Assembly: GCA_020637395.1 (NCBI GenBank)
Contig: JACJWA010000001.1
Coordinates: 1,550,001 to 1,614,000, forward strand
Direction of reading: 5' to 3'
Length of the DNA: 64,000 nt
Origin: Calditrichota bacterium
GTDB lineage: Bacteria > Electryoneota > RPQS01
The position numbers were made by a program, and so were the translations under genes. The notes beneath the pieces are model-generated. The model did no database searches and was not told where the DNA came from. It saw nothing but the letters and a program-made list of their open reading frames with translations. Within the stretch, counting starts at the first letter, position 1. Each line of letters opens with the position of its first letter. Below, piece by piece: positions 7,716 to 16,349 of this stretch.

Positions 7716-9413
7716 ATGACCTACCAAGTTCTCGCCCGCCGCTGGCGACCGCAGCGCTTTGCTGATGTCGTCGGCCAAGAGCACATCACCCGCACGCTGC
7801 AGAACGCGATTGCCCAGGATCGTCTGGCGCATGGCTTTCTATTCACCGGGCCGCGCGGAGTGGGCAAGACTTCCACCGCAAGAATTCTGGCCCGCGCGAT
7901 CAACTGCGAACGTGCCAGCCAAATCAAACCCGTGGAACCATGCAACGAGTGCGAAACCTGCCGCGCGCTGCTCGAAGATCGCGAACTAGATGTCGTCGAG
8001 ATTGACGGCGCGTCCTACAACAAAGTGGACGATATCCGGCGTATCAACGAAGCGGCCAGGCTCTCACCCGCGGCGGGACAAAAGAAAGTCTTCATCATTG
8101 ACGAAGTTCACATGCTGACGACCGCGGCATTTAACGCATTTCTGAAAACGCTTGAAGAACCGCCGTCCCATGTGATTTTCATTCTCGCGACCACCGATGT
8201 GCACAAGGTGCCGTCCACGATCCGCTCGCGTGTGCAGCGATTCGACTTTCGACCGCTCTCCCCTGCGGAAATCTCGGACCATCTGGCGCACATTGCCGAA
8301 GCCGAGGGGTGGAAAGCTGAGCCCGAGGCCCTGTTTCAAATCGCGCGTGCCGGAGACGGCTCGCTGCGTGATGCGGAAGGTCTGTTGGATCAGGTTGTGG
8401 CGTTCTGTGCTGACCAGATCACGCTTGAAGAGACTCGCAAGGTTTTGGGTGCGCTATCGCTGGCCGTGTTGGAACAAGCAACCGTGCTGATCGCCGCACA
8501 GGATATGGGTGGTTTGCCGGAGTACTTTGAAACTCTGGCTAAGCACGGCACCGATTACAGTCTGCTCTTGCGTGAACTTCAGCTCTATTGGTCTGATGCC
8601 GTGTTCCTGCTGCAGGGGATTCCCATTCCAGGACGTTCGCAAGACGAGTGCGATGCATTGCGCAAGGCGACCGGCGAACTTCAGGTTGAGGATCTGTTTC
8701 GTTTGATCCGGCTTGCGGCTACGCTCGAAGACGAGATTAAGTGGTCCGTGTCCCCGCGTACCAAATTTGAAGTGGCTATGCTGCGATGGGTCACGCTCGA
8801 TCGCGCCGTGAACCTCAAGCAGGTGCTCGAACAGCTTGCGTCCGGCGGCAACACACCGACTCAGAACCCAGCACCTCCCGCGCCTTCCGCTCCGCCGCGC
8901 GCCGCAACGACCAAGATGGTGTTGCCGACCGCTACTCCGACCGCGAAGCCAAGCCGCGCCGCTGCTCCGGCACCCAAGGTCGAAAAAGCGGCTCCACCGC
9001 CGAGCCGTTCCACGGAGTTGGCTCTTGAAGAGCTGACCGGTTTGTGGCCAAGTATCTGTGATGAACTGGAGAAAATCAGCAGTGCAGCCGCGGCGTTTGC
9101 CCATAACGACTGGGAAACCGTGTCCCTCGAGGCAAACGTCTTGACGGTTCGTCCGCTGCACGTTGGAAAGTTCCACTTTGATCAGCTAAAGCTCTATGCA
9201 CCGTCGCTGGAAAAAGCTGTTCTTCAGAAAACGGGTGCTTCGGTAAGTGTTTCGCCCGCGCAGGCGGTAGAAAAGCCAACGAATGCAAAGCCCAAGGATC
9301 CGCCGCCCTCGACGGGAACTGATCCGCAGAATGGCGGCGATCTGTTCAGCAATGTGATGTCGCAGTTCGGCGGCGAAGACGTGACCACCAGAATGGGTCG
9401 TACGGGGCAATAA
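7716..9413 (+). CDS. dnaX: DNA polymerase III subunit gamma/tau (clamp loader)
   Basis: 565 residues. AAA+ ATPase that loads the sliding clamp and ties the polymerase cores together. Seen: Walker A GPRGVGKT (45-52); four zinc Cys (64, 76, 79, 82); Walker B with Asp129-Glu130 in FIIDEVHML; sensor-1 LATTD (157-161); SRVQRF (171-176) at the usual arginine-finger segment. A Pro/Ala-rich linker (about 385-430) leads to a C-terminal tau-like domain. I see no A-rich slippery heptamer in frame, so a shorter gamma form by frameshifting is not supported. recR starts two bases after the stop; the ybaB gene often lying between them is absent. Confidence 0.97.
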   Translation: MTYQVLARRWRPQRFADVVGQEHITRTLQNAIAQDRLAHGFLFTGPRGVGKTSTARILARAINCERASQIKPVEPCNECETCRALLEDRELDVVEIDGASYNKVDDIRRINEAARLSPAAGQKKVFIIDEVHMLTTAAFNAFLKTLEEPPSHVIFILATTDVHKVPSTIRSRVQRFDFRPLSPAEISDHLAHIAEAEGWKAEPEALFQIARAGDGSLRDAEGLLDQVVAFCADQITLEETRKVLGALSLAVLEQATVLIAAQDMGGLPEYFETLAKHGTDYSLLLRELQLYWSDAVFLLQGIPIPGRSQDECDALRKATGELQVEDLFRLIRLAATLEDEIKWSVSPRTKFEVAMLRWVTLDRAVNLKQVLEQLASGGNTPTQNPAPPAPSAPPRAATTKMVLPTATPTAKPSRAAAPAPKVEKAAPPPSRSTELALEELTGLWPSICDELEKISSAAAAFAHNDWETVSLEANVLTVRPLHVGKFHFDQLKLYAPSLEKAVLQKTGASVSVSPAQAVEKPTNAKPKDPPPSTGTDPQNGGDLFSNVMSQFGGEDVTTRMGRTGQ

Positions 9414-9414
9414 G

Positions 9415-10026
9415 ATGTCACCCATGTCTCCTGTACTTCAGAAACTCGTGGACGAGATCGCCAAGTTGCCCGGACTGGGAAAGAAGTCCGCGATGAGACT
9501 CGCTCTGCATATTCTCAAGCTGCCTGAGCCCGAAGCGCGCGCTTTGGCTGAATCCATTTTGCAGGTTAAACAGCGGCTGCACCTCTGCTCGCGTTGTGGA
9601 AACTTGACCGAAGTTGAGCTGTGCGTGATTTGCGCCGATCCGCGACGAGAGTCCGGACTCTTGTGCATCGTTGAATCTCCGCAAGAAATCCTGCGCCTTG
9701 AAAAGGCCACCGGCTATCGCGGAGTGTATCATGTCCTCGGAGGGGTCTTGAGTCCATTGGATGGTGTCGGACCTGAAGATCTTCGTGTTGCCGAACTATG
9801 GAAGAGATTTGAGACGGAAGTGTTTCGCGAAGTTATTCTGGCGTTGAATCCCACGGCAGACGGCGATGCCACGTCGCACTATCTGCTCCGAGAACTGAAA
9901 CAGAGAAAGATTCCCGCCACAAGATTGGCTCGCGGCGTGCCCATCGGCGCGGAGCTTGAACACGTAGACGAAGTGACTCTGGCGCGGGCATTAGCCGAGC
10001 GAACGCGAGTGGACGACGAACGATGA
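9415..10026 (+). CDS. recR: Recombination mediator RecR
   Basis: 203 residues, the normal family length. With RecO (34789-35481 in this window) it helps load RecA on SSB-coated gapped DNA. N-terminal helix-hairpin-helix (LPGLGKKSAMR, 18-28), four-Cys zinc finger (Cys58, 61, 70, 73), Toprim domain from about residue 83, and the C-terminal segment LARGVPIGAELEHVDEVTL. The start at 9415 has GGGG eight bases upstream; a Met at codon 4 is the alternative. Directly coupled to dnaX and overlapping pgsA by ATGA. Confidence 0.97.
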   Translation: MSPMSPVLQKLVDEIAKLPGLGKKSAMRLALHILKLPEPEARALAESILQVKQRLHLCSRCGNLTEVELCVICADPRRESGLLCIVESPQEILRLEKATGYRGVYHVLGGVLSPLDGVGPEDLRVAELWKRFETEVFREVILALNPTADGDATSHYLLRELKQRKIPATRLARGVPIGAELEHVDEVTLARALAERTRVDDER

Positions 10027-10610
10027 TTCCAGGATTTAACCTCGCGAATAAACTGACGCTCTCAAGACTCGCTCTGGGTCCGCTGTTTCTCGTCGCCTAT
10101 TTGGGCGAGTTCAAGTATTCGATCGAGCTGGCGTTGGCCGTGGCAATTCTGATTGAAGCCACGGATGTCGCGGACGGCATCGCCGCGCGGTCGCAGAAAC
10201 AGGTTTCCGATGTCGGGAAACTGCTCGACCCGATGAGTGATACGATTGCGCGCATTTCCTACTTCATCGGATTTCTGGTGATGGGATACGCAGCCGCGTG
10301 GATGGTCGCGATTCTGGTCTACCGCGATGTGGTTGTGGCCTATCTCAGAGTTTTTTCGGCTCTTACCGGAACGGCGATGGGACGGCGCACCACCGGCAAA
10401 TGGAAAGGTATATTGCAAGGCGCGGTTTCGCTGACGATTCTAACCTTGCAATGGATTCATCTAAGGCTCACTCCCGTTCCATACTTCGAGAAAATCGTCT
10501 ATTGGATTCTGGCCGCTGTGACTATTTACACGTTCTTTACTCTGATCGAATACCTGAACGGCAATCGCGAGCTACTGAAGGAGATTCGTCACCGGGGGCG
10601 CCACGTCTGA
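10023..10610 (+). CDS. pgsA: CDP-diacylglycerol--glycerol-3-phosphate 3-phosphatidyltransferase
   Basis: 195 residues, integral membrane enzyme making phosphatidylglycerol phosphate. The CDP-alcohol phosphotransferase signature is complete: D48-x2-D51-G-x2-A-R56-x8-G65-x3-D69-x3-D73. About five to six membrane segments are visible. The start overlaps the recR stop (ATGA), and the next gene encodes the phosphatase for the following step, so the two acidic-phospholipid steps sit together. Other CDP-alcohol transferases (for example phosphatidylserine synthase) share the motif, but length, N-terminus and pairing with pgpA favour PgsA. Confidence 0.88.
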   Translation: MIPGFNLANKLTLSRLALGPLFLVAYLGEFKYSIELALAVAILIEATDVADGIAARSQKQVSDVGKLLDPMSDTIARISYFIGFLVMGYAAAWMVAILVYRDVVVAYLRVFSALTGTAMGRRTTGKWKGILQGAVSLTILTLQWIHLRLTPVPYFEKIVYWILAAVTIYTFFTLIEYLNGNRELLKEIRHRGRHV

Positions 10611-10613
10611 TTT

Positions 10614-11129
10614 ATGACACGCGTCGAAGAGATGATCACGACGGTGTTCTGGACAGGCTATTCGCCCGTGGCACCTGCGACGGTTGCATCGGCGCTGGTC
10701 TGCGCAATTCTCTGGTTCGTTCCGGGTTCGCAATCGCTCGTAATGACTGCTCCGCTTGCGCTTCTGACTCTGATCGGAGTGTGGCTTTCGAATCGCTATA
10801 TTGACGGCTACGAGGTGCGCGATCCGGGGAAATTTGCCGCGGTGCGCCGCAAGAATCCCAAGAAAGATGATCCCGATCCCGTTGTGTTTGATGAACTGGT
10901 CGGCCAATGGATTACGCTGCTTGCCGCGCCGCACACGATTCTCGGATTTGCAGCGGCGTTCTTCTTGTTTCGAGCTTTTGACATCTTCAAGCCTCTCGGA
11001 GCGGGACAATTGCAAAAGCTGCCGCGTGGATGGGGCGTGATGCTGGATGACGTGCTTGCGGGAGTTTATGCCGCGGCGGTTCTGTATGGCTTGGCGATCT
11101 GGCAACCAAAACTCTTGAACGCTTTCTGA
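10614..11129 (+). CDS. pgpA: Phosphatidylglycerophosphatase A
   Basis: 171 residues. Removes the phosphate from phosphatidylglycerol phosphate to give phosphatidylglycerol. Seen: the N-terminal GYSPVAPATVAS segment (about 15-26, the family's G-x-x-P-x-A-P-G-T-x-G/A-S-like region), DPDPVVFDELVGQW (83-96) with the conserved acidic residues, and FRAFDIFKPLGAGQLQKL (about 120-137), all typical of PgpA, plus several membrane segments. It starts three bases after the pgsA stop and its stop overlaps the cinA start. Confidence 0.9.
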   Translation: MTRVEEMITTVFWTGYSPVAPATVASALVCAILWFVPGSQSLVMTAPLALLTLIGVWLSNRYIDGYEVRDPGKFAAVRRKNPKKDDPDPVVFDELVGQWITLLAAPHTILGFAAAFFLFRAFDIFKPLGAGQLQKLPRGWGVMLDDVLAGVYAAAVLYGLAIWQPKLLNAF

Positions 11130-12382
11130 TGAGCGACGCACCGCGCAGCGAAGTGATCACGATCGGAGACGAGCTGCTTTTGGGCCGCACAGTAAATGGC
11201 AATGCGGCTTTTCTCGGGCAGCGGCTGGCCGAATGCGGTGTGCCGGTGCGCTGGTCTTCGTGTGTCACGGATGACATTGAAGAGATTCAGGCCGCAATCA
11301 GTCTGGCCATGAATCGCGCCGACGTCGTGATTCTGTCCGGAGGACTTGGGCCGACGCCGGATGACTTAACTCGAGATGCCATTGCGAAGCTGTATGATCT
11401 GCCGCTGATCGAGTCGCCTGAACAGCGCGAGCATGTTGCAAGACTTTTTCAGAACTTGGGCCGCGAACTTCCCGTTCAGTCCTTGAATCAAACTCTCGTG
11501 CTGGACGGCACCGATCGGCTGCACAATCCTTTGGGTACCGCCGCCGGTATTCACCTAAAATGGAAGCGGCGTCACCTCTTTGCGGTTCCGGGCGTTCCAC
11601 CCGAGATGCAGCGAATGTTTGAAGAGCAGATCGCGCCATTGCTTGCAAGAGAGTTTGGCGAAGCGATTTACTTTGCGAAAACTCTGCGCATGGCCGGAAT
11701 AGGTGAGTCCACGCTCTTGCAACGGCTCGGCGACCTTGATCCGCTGTCGCGGCGCGTGTCGTTGGCCTATCTGCCCAATCAGGGACTGCTGGACGTGCGG
11801 ATGACGTCCGCTGCCAAAGATGCGCAAGAGGCCGAAGCGGATATTGCTTTCGCCGAGCACTATATCCGGGAGCGCACAGGTGAGTCTGTCTATGCCACCG
11901 GACGCGACACGTTGCCGCAAGTGATCGGAGACATTCTGGTCAATCGCGCGCAATGGCTGACGACCGCCGAAAGCTGCACGGGCGGACTCATCGCGTCGCT
12001 GCTCACAGATACGCCGGGTGCATCGCGATGGTTCGCGCAGGGGCTTGTGGCCTATGCCAACGAGGTCAAGCAAGAAGTCTTGGGAGTGTCTGCGAACACG
12101 CTTGAGACATTTGGAGCCGTCTCGGAAGAGACGGTCCGCCAGATGGCTGAAGGTGCGCGAACCAACGCGGGGGCAGACTGGGCGGTGAGTGTGTCCGGCA
12201 TTGCAGGACCGGACGGAGGCACGGACGAGAAGCCCATTGGCACCGTGTGGATCGGAATCGCGTGCGAGCTTCGTACGGTCGCGCAGAAAATTCAAGTCGG
12301 AAGCAGAAGCCGGGAGCTTGTGAAACTGCGAGCTGCTCACAACGCGCTCTTCCTGCTGTATCGAGAACTCGTTCGCGGCTGA
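11129..12382 (+). CDS. cinA: CinA: putative competence/damage-inducible protein, NMN deamidase
   Basis: 417 residues, full length. The N-terminal molybdopterin-binding-like (COG1058) domain has GDELLLG (13-19) and SGGLGPTPDD (70-79); the C-terminal CinA domain, the NMN amidohydrolase unit (PncC), starts near residue 270 with TTAESCTGG and continues with GVSANTLETFGAVS and SGIAGPDGG. In characterised members it recycles nicotinamide mononucleotide left by DNA ligase. In many Gram-positives cinA lies next to pgsA and recA, and here the order pgsA-pgpA-cinA-...-recA is similar. Start overlaps the pgpA stop (TGATG). Confidence 0.95.
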   Translation: MSDAPRSEVITIGDELLLGRTVNGNAAFLGQRLAECGVPVRWSSCVTDDIEEIQAAISLAMNRADVVILSGGLGPTPDDLTRDAIAKLYDLPLIESPEQREHVARLFQNLGRELPVQSLNQTLVLDGTDRLHNPLGTAAGIHLKWKRRHLFAVPGVPPEMQRMFEEQIAPLLAREFGEAIYFAKTLRMAGIGESTLLQRLGDLDPLSRRVSLAYLPNQGLLDVRMTSAAKDAQEAEADIAFAEHYIRERTGESVYATGRDTLPQVIGDILVNRAQWLTTAESCTGGLIASLLTDTPGASRWFAQGLVAYANEVKQEVLGVSANTLETFGAVSEETVRQMAEGARTNAGADWAVSVSGIAGPDGGTDEKPIGTVWIGIACELRTVAQKIQVGSRSRELVKLRAAHNALFLLYRELVRG

Positions 12383-12383
12383 C

Positions 12384-12941
12384 GTGAGGCTGTTCATTGC
12401 AATCATGCTGCCGGATGAGTGGCAAGCCATCCTGCGGACTCCGCAGGAGAAGATCGGGTGGCTCGGGCGCGGCGTAAAGTGGGTTGAACCCGAGAACCTG
12501 CATCTGACGCTCAAATTCCTTGGCGAAACGCCTGATTCTGCATTGCCCGAACTCACGGATGTTCTGTCCGACTGTTGCGCGGCATCTGAGCCGTTTCGAA
12601 TTGCCATTCAGGGAGTCGGTTGCTTTCCGAACAAGAATCGTCCTCGCGCCTATTGGGCAGGACTGTCAAAATCGAATACGCTGCTGGACTTGCAAGCTGC
12701 GATTGATCAGGGTATGGACGAGCTGGGCTTTGAACCTGAAGAGAAAAAGTTTGTGCCGCACCTGACCGTGGCGCGCATCAAAGAACCCATCGGAAAGGAA
12801 CGCATGACCGGTGCGTTCCTGAATTTCGACTTGCGAAGTGAGTCCTTCGAAGTGCGTGAAGTCTGTTTGGTTGAAAGCAAGCTCCGCCAGGAAGGGCCAT
12901 TCTATACTGTGCTCAGGCGCTTCGCGCTGGGTGAGCAGTAG
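12384..12941 (+). CDS. thpR: RNA 2',3'-cyclic phosphodiesterase
   Basis: 185 residues from a GTG start one base after the cinA stop. 2H phosphoesterase family (LigT/ThpR), which opens 2',3'-cyclic phosphate ends of RNA. Both catalytic motifs are visible: His40-L-Thr42-L in HLTLKFLGET and His126-L-Thr128-V in HLTVARIK. The length is normal. thpR between cinA and recA is a common arrangement. Confidence 0.93.
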   Translation: MRLFIAIMLPDEWQAILRTPQEKIGWLGRGVKWVEPENLHLTLKFLGETPDSALPELTDVLSDCCAASEPFRIAIQGVGCFPNKNRPRAYWAGLSKSNTLLDLQAAIDQGMDELGFEPEEKKFVPHLTVARIKEPIGKERMTGAFLNFDLRSESFEVREVCLVESKLRQEGPFYTVLRRFALGEQ

Positions 12942-12971
12942 ATTCTGAATCTAACGAGACTGGGAAGACTC

Positions 12972-13442
12972 GTGCCAAAAGAAACCGTTACGACCGAAAT
13001 TGAAGCTCCGATGGAGCAAGTCTGGATCTATTTGACTGTTCCGAAAGAAGTGGAGTTCTGGGCACCGAACGTGCGTGAACTCAGAATCGAACCCAGCGGC
13101 AGTTTTGCCAAGGATTCGACCCGTCACTTCAAGATTGACTTGAACGGCAAAGACGTCACATTGGAAACGCAGATCACGCATTACATCCCCAATGAGCTGT
13201 TTGCCGAAACCGTGATTGGCGGAAGCGCCGGAATTCACGAGAAGACCGCCCACACTAGACTGGTCTTCCGGCTGATCTCTCTGGCCGAAAAACGCTGCGC
13301 GGTGAACTTCACCGTGGACTATGAGATGAAGGGCTTCTTGAACAAGATGCTCGAGAAAGTCATGATGGGCGGAGTGATCGCCCAGTACAAGCTGTGGTTC
13401 GAACGACTGAAAACCTATGCCGAGACCGGTCGCCCGGTCTGA
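12972..13442 (+). CDS. SRPBCC (START-like) superfamily protein
   Basis: 156 residues, GTG start with GGGAAG upstream. It has the pattern of polyketide-cyclase/START-like lipid- or ligand-binding proteins: an opening beta strand with EIEAPMEQVWIYLT (about 9-22), alternating strands, and a long C-terminal helix (about 120-150, KGFLNKMLEKVMMGG...YKLWFERLKTY). No catalytic residue can be assigned and the ligand is unknown. It lies between thpR and recA in the same run, with 30 and 27 base gaps. Confidence 0.75.
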   Translation: MPKETVTTEIEAPMEQVWIYLTVPKEVEFWAPNVRELRIEPSGSFAKDSTRHFKIDLNGKDVTLETQITHYIPNELFAETVIGGSAGIHEKTAHTRLVFRLISLAEKRCAVNFTVDYEMKGFLNKMLEKVMMGGVIAQYKLWFERLKTYAETGRPV

Positions 13443-13469
13443 TTCACCTAAACTGCCTGCGAGGGCCTT

Positions 13470-14543
13470 ATGAGCAAACCGATTGATTCTGAAAAGCAGA
13501 AAAATCTCGATCTGACACTTCAGCAGATTGACAAGCAGTATGGCAAGGGCTCGATCATGCGTCTGGGTGACAGCGGGCCGATTGCAAAGTTGGACGTTGT
13601 CTCCACCGGGTCGCTGTCTTTGGACGCTGCGCTGGGTGTCGGAGGAGTTCCGCGCGGACGTGTCGTGGAGATTTATGGTCCCGAATCCTCAGGAAAGACG
13701 ACGCTTGCGCTGACCATTATCTCCGAAGCGCAGCGCAAGGGCGGAAAAGCCGCGATCATTGACGCTGAACACGCGTTGGATCCCAACTACGCGCGTGCGC
13801 TCGGCGTAGATATTGACGACTTGCTGGTCTCGCAGCCGGATACGGGTGAACAGGCGCTTGACATTGCAGAAATGCTGATTCGCTCCGGCGCATTGGACGT
13901 GATTGTGATTGACTCAGTCGCGGCACTCGTCCCCAAAGCCGAAATCGAAGGAGAAATGGGTGACTCGCTGCCCGGTTTGCAGGCCCGTCTGATGAGCCAG
14001 GCCATGCGCAAGCTGACCGCGGTGGTGTCCCGTTCACGAACCTGCTTGGTTTTCATCAATCAGCTCCGCATGAAGATCGGGGTCATGTTCGGGAACCCTG
14101 AGACGACGACCGGCGGCAACGCCCTGAAATTCTACAGCTCCGTCCGCCTCGAAATCCGCCGCATGGCCGCGATCAAGGACGGGGATACCATCGTCGGGAA
14201 CCGGACCAAGGTCAAGGTTGTAAAAAACAAGGTCGCTCCGCCCTTCCGCGAAGCTGAATTTGACATCATCTACGGACAGGGAATTGAGAAAGTCGGCGAT
14301 CTGCTGGACCTCGCCGCCACGTTAGAGATTGTCAGCAAGTCGGGCACCTGGTACTCGTTCAAGGATGACCGGCTGGGTCAGGGCCGCGAACGTGTGATTG
14401 GGACGCTGAAAGAATCCCCGGACATGCTGGCGGCCATTGAAACCGAAGTACGACGTGAAATGGGCTTCCTGCCCCCTGAACCAGAAACTGCGGCAACACC
14501 GGACTCTGAGAACTCCAAATCAAAATCCAAGAAGACTGCTTAG
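13470..14543 (+). CDS. recA: Recombinase RecA
   Basis: 357 residues. ATP-dependent strand-exchange protein and SOS co-protease. Walker A GPESSGKTT (70-78), the L1/L2 region with NPETTTGGNALKF, and a Lys/Ser-rich C-terminal tail ending KSKSKKTA instead of a strongly acidic one. GAGGG four bases before the ATG is a good ribosome-binding site. I see no LexA-like palindrome in the 27-base gap upstream, so any SOS control would act from further upstream. Downstream recX is separated from recA by an outer-membrane gene. Confidence 0.98.
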   Translation: MSKPIDSEKQKNLDLTLQQIDKQYGKGSIMRLGDSGPIAKLDVVSTGSLSLDAALGVGGVPRGRVVEIYGPESSGKTTLALTIISEAQRKGGKAAIIDAEHALDPNYARALGVDIDDLLVSQPDTGEQALDIAEMLIRSGALDVIVIDSVAALVPKAEIEGEMGDSLPGLQARLMSQAMRKLTAVVSRSRTCLVFINQLRMKIGVMFGNPETTTGGNALKFYSSVRLEIRRMAAIKDGDTIVGNRTKVKVVKNKVAPPFREAEFDIIYGQGIEKVGDLLDLAATLEIVSKSGTWYSFKDDRLGQGRERVIGTLKESPDMLAAIETEVRREMGFLPPEPETAATPDSENSKSKSKKTA

Positions 14544-14547
14544 CCTG

Positions 14548-15138
14548 TTGATTGCCTGCATCCTGTTGCTTGCAGCAGGACGCGCTCAGGCCTATCACTT
14601 TGCACTCACAACAGGCTACGCGAATTCCACGGTCCCGGAAACGGCTGAAGGTGTGGAGCGCGGCGAGCTATTCAAGGGCGGCAGCGGCTATGTCGGTGCC
14701 GTCCGTTTTGAGACCGCGCGCCGCCACGTGTATTGGGGTCCGTCGCTGCTCTTCTGGAACAACGTGACCGGCAATGCCACGCAGTCGTCGCGCACGAACT
14801 ACTTCCAGCTTGAAGTCGGCGGACGCCTGTCCTACCGAACGGCAACCGTGCCGGACTTCTATGCCGGTGCGGGACTTGGCTACAGTTTCGCGCAGGCGAG
14901 CTATCGAGAACGGTACTTTGACGCGCCGAGCTTGACGTTTGACGGCGATTTCCCGACGGCCTCAGTACATCTTGGCGTCAAGACCGACGCAAGCCGCAAC
15001 GGCGTCGGCGTGATCGGAGAGCTTTCCTATCATTGGGGACTCGATGAGCCCTCGGCGCCTCGTTCCGTTGGACCAGCGGAGGCCTATCTCGTGCAAATCG
15101 GAGTCTTCTTCGATTCACAGTCCATGATGAACCAATGA
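14548..15138 (+). CDS. Exported outer-membrane beta-barrel-like protein, unknown function
   Basis: About 196 residues from a TTG five bases after the recA stop. The start is uncertain: the frame stays open upstream inside recA (other TTG/GTG codons at 14437 and 14455), and that extension would add two arginines in front of the hydrophobic core. A signal peptide (IACILLLAAGRAQA) is followed by alternating, aromatic- and glycine-rich strands (for example GGRLSYRTATVPDFYAGAGLGYSF) and a last strand ending near the C-terminus, typical of small outer-membrane barrels. No named family is recognised. It is inserted between recA and recX, whose ATG overlaps its stop. Confidence 0.65.
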   Translation: MIACILLLAAGRAQAYHFALTTGYANSTVPETAEGVERGELFKGGSGYVGAVRFETARRHVYWGPSLLFWNNVTGNATQSSRTNYFQLEVGGRLSYRTATVPDFYAGAGLGYSFAQASYRERYFDAPSLTFDGDFPTASVHLGVKTDASRNGVGVIGELSYHWGLDEPSAPRSVGPAEAYLVQIGVFFDSQSMMNQ

Positions 15139-15638
15139 CGTTCGCAGGACGCAAACCGCCCAAAGAGCCTGCGCTTCCGTATGCGGTCAAACTCCTTGCT
15201 GCGCGCAACTACTCTACCCGTAAGCTGCGTGACAAGCTCCGTACGCGCGGATATGATTCCGCCGAAATTGACGAGGCGATTCAAAAGCTCCAAGAACGCA
15301 ATCTACTCGATGATGAGAGATACGCGGAAGGCTTCGTTCGCACGCGCATGGAAACACATCCGCGCGGCAAGAACGCGCTCATGCGCGACTTGATCTCCCG
15401 CGGTGTGTCCGCAGCAACGGCGAAACACGCCGTGACCGAGTCTCTGTCCGACGATCAGGAGCTGAGTATGGCAAAAGATCTTTTGCAGCGCAAAAGCCGT
15501 CAGTACGCATCTCTTGATCCTGACACGCGCAAGCGGCGACTAACGGCGCTTCTTGCACGGCGCGGTTTCAAACTGGATACGATTCGCAGAGCCCTTTCTC
15601 TGCCGGACACTTCTGAAAACTCTGAGGAGTTCTCCTGA
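15135..15638 (+). CDS. recX: Regulatory protein RecX
   Basis: 167 residues, typical length. RecX binds RecA filaments and limits their extension. Three-helix repeats are visible: LAARNYSTRKLRDKLRTRGY (21-40) with LLDDERYAEGFVRTRM (about 56-71), then ALMRDLISRGVS and LTALLARRGFKLDTIRRAL. It overlaps the preceding outer-membrane gene by four bases (ATGA). Normally recX follows recA directly; here a secreted protein gene separates them. Confidence 0.92.
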   Translation: MTFAGRKPPKEPALPYAVKLLAARNYSTRKLRDKLRTRGYDSAEIDEAIQKLQERNLLDDERYAEGFVRTRMETHPRGKNALMRDLISRGVSAATAKHAVTESLSDDQELSMAKDLLQRKSRQYASLDPDTRKRRLTALLARRGFKLDTIRRALSLPDTSENSEEFS

Positions 15639-15691
15639 CCCTTGCCAGCCGTTTTTCACGAACGACATTCTTCACCAAGAGGACTCGCTGC

Positions 15692-16327
15692 ATGAGGTCA
15701 CTTGCCTTTTCACTACTCCTGCTCTGCGCTGTCTCGGTTGCCGGTGCCCGAGAGTTTGGCCGGCCATCCTATGCGGAAGTGCAGGTGGGAATTGCCACCC
15801 CCACAGGACTCAGCACTTTTCAAGATGTGGAAAGTGAACGTGTGTCTCCCGGATCCGTGGGAACTACCCTTCTATTCAGCGGCTACTTCCCGGTCTTCAA
15901 AACACTGACGGTAAGCCCCTCTTTCACTCTTCTGACTACGGACGGCAGAGTCACCGGCGATCCCACTGTTCCGACTGCGTTCAACGTCCGTTTTCACCAG
16001 AGAGAGTTCGGCGCGGATGTTTTGATTCATTCGGGCAAAGCTCGCCGATTGATGATTGGCGCGGGCACTTCGCTGGCTTGGTGGACCGCAACCGAAGAAA
16101 ATGCAAAACCCAATTACGACGGCGTGTATCAACGAGGCAGGTCCATAGAGGGCCAAGCCCTGATGGGACGCGGCATTGTTCACGTCGCCTTGCGCAATCC
16201 CGATGTCTCGGGCGCATCCCTCAAGCTAGTGGCCGCATGGCCGCTGGCAAACTTAATTCAAGTCAACAACACTGCGGCAACCGGTTACATCGGACTGCAG
16301 TGCGGCTTTTCGATGATCCTGATCTGA
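15692..16327 (+). CDS. Exported beta-barrel-like protein, unknown function
   Basis: 211 residues. Start ATG has an AAGAGGA element upstream. Signal peptide 1-19 (cleavage after AGA), then alternating amphipathic strands rich in Gly, Ser, Thr and aromatics with a final strand GYIGLQCGFSMILI, which suggests an 8- to 10-strand outer-membrane barrel. No family recognised. It lies between recX and alaS, so it is the second envelope gene inserted into the recA-recX-alaS order. It has similar size and architecture to the gene after recA, but I cannot align the two convincingly by eye. Confidence 0.68.
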   Translation: MRSLAFSLLLLCAVSVAGAREFGRPSYAEVQVGIATPTGLSTFQDVESERVSPGSVGTTLLFSGYFPVFKTLTVSPSFTLLTTDGRVTGDPTVPTAFNVRFHQREFGADVLIHSGKARRLMIGAGTSLAWWTATEENAKPNYDGVYQRGRSIEGQALMGRGIVHVALRNPDVSGASLKLVAAWPLANLIQVNNTAATGYIGLQCGFSMILI

Positions 16328-16349
16328 TTCCATTCAACCTCAGCACCTC

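Noticed and set aside
7358..7832. Several minus-strand open frames upstream of and into dnaX
   Set aside because: Composition and content look random, no ribosome-binding sites, and part overlaps dnaX codons.
8970..9240. Possible programmed frameshift in dnaX making a gamma form
   Set aside because: Only runs of five A occur (near 8981 and 9210), not in the phase of an A-AAA-AAG slippery heptamer, and no stop-and-hairpin arrangement is evident.
13443..13469. LexA box upstream of recA
   Set aside because: The 27-base gap holds no palindrome of a known LexA type; only a ribosome-binding site is seen.
14437..14547. Longer N-terminus of the barrel-like protein, inside recA
   Set aside because: It needs more than 100 bases of overlap with recA and adds a long polar stretch ahead of the signal peptide, though it does supply two arginines; kept only as an alternative.
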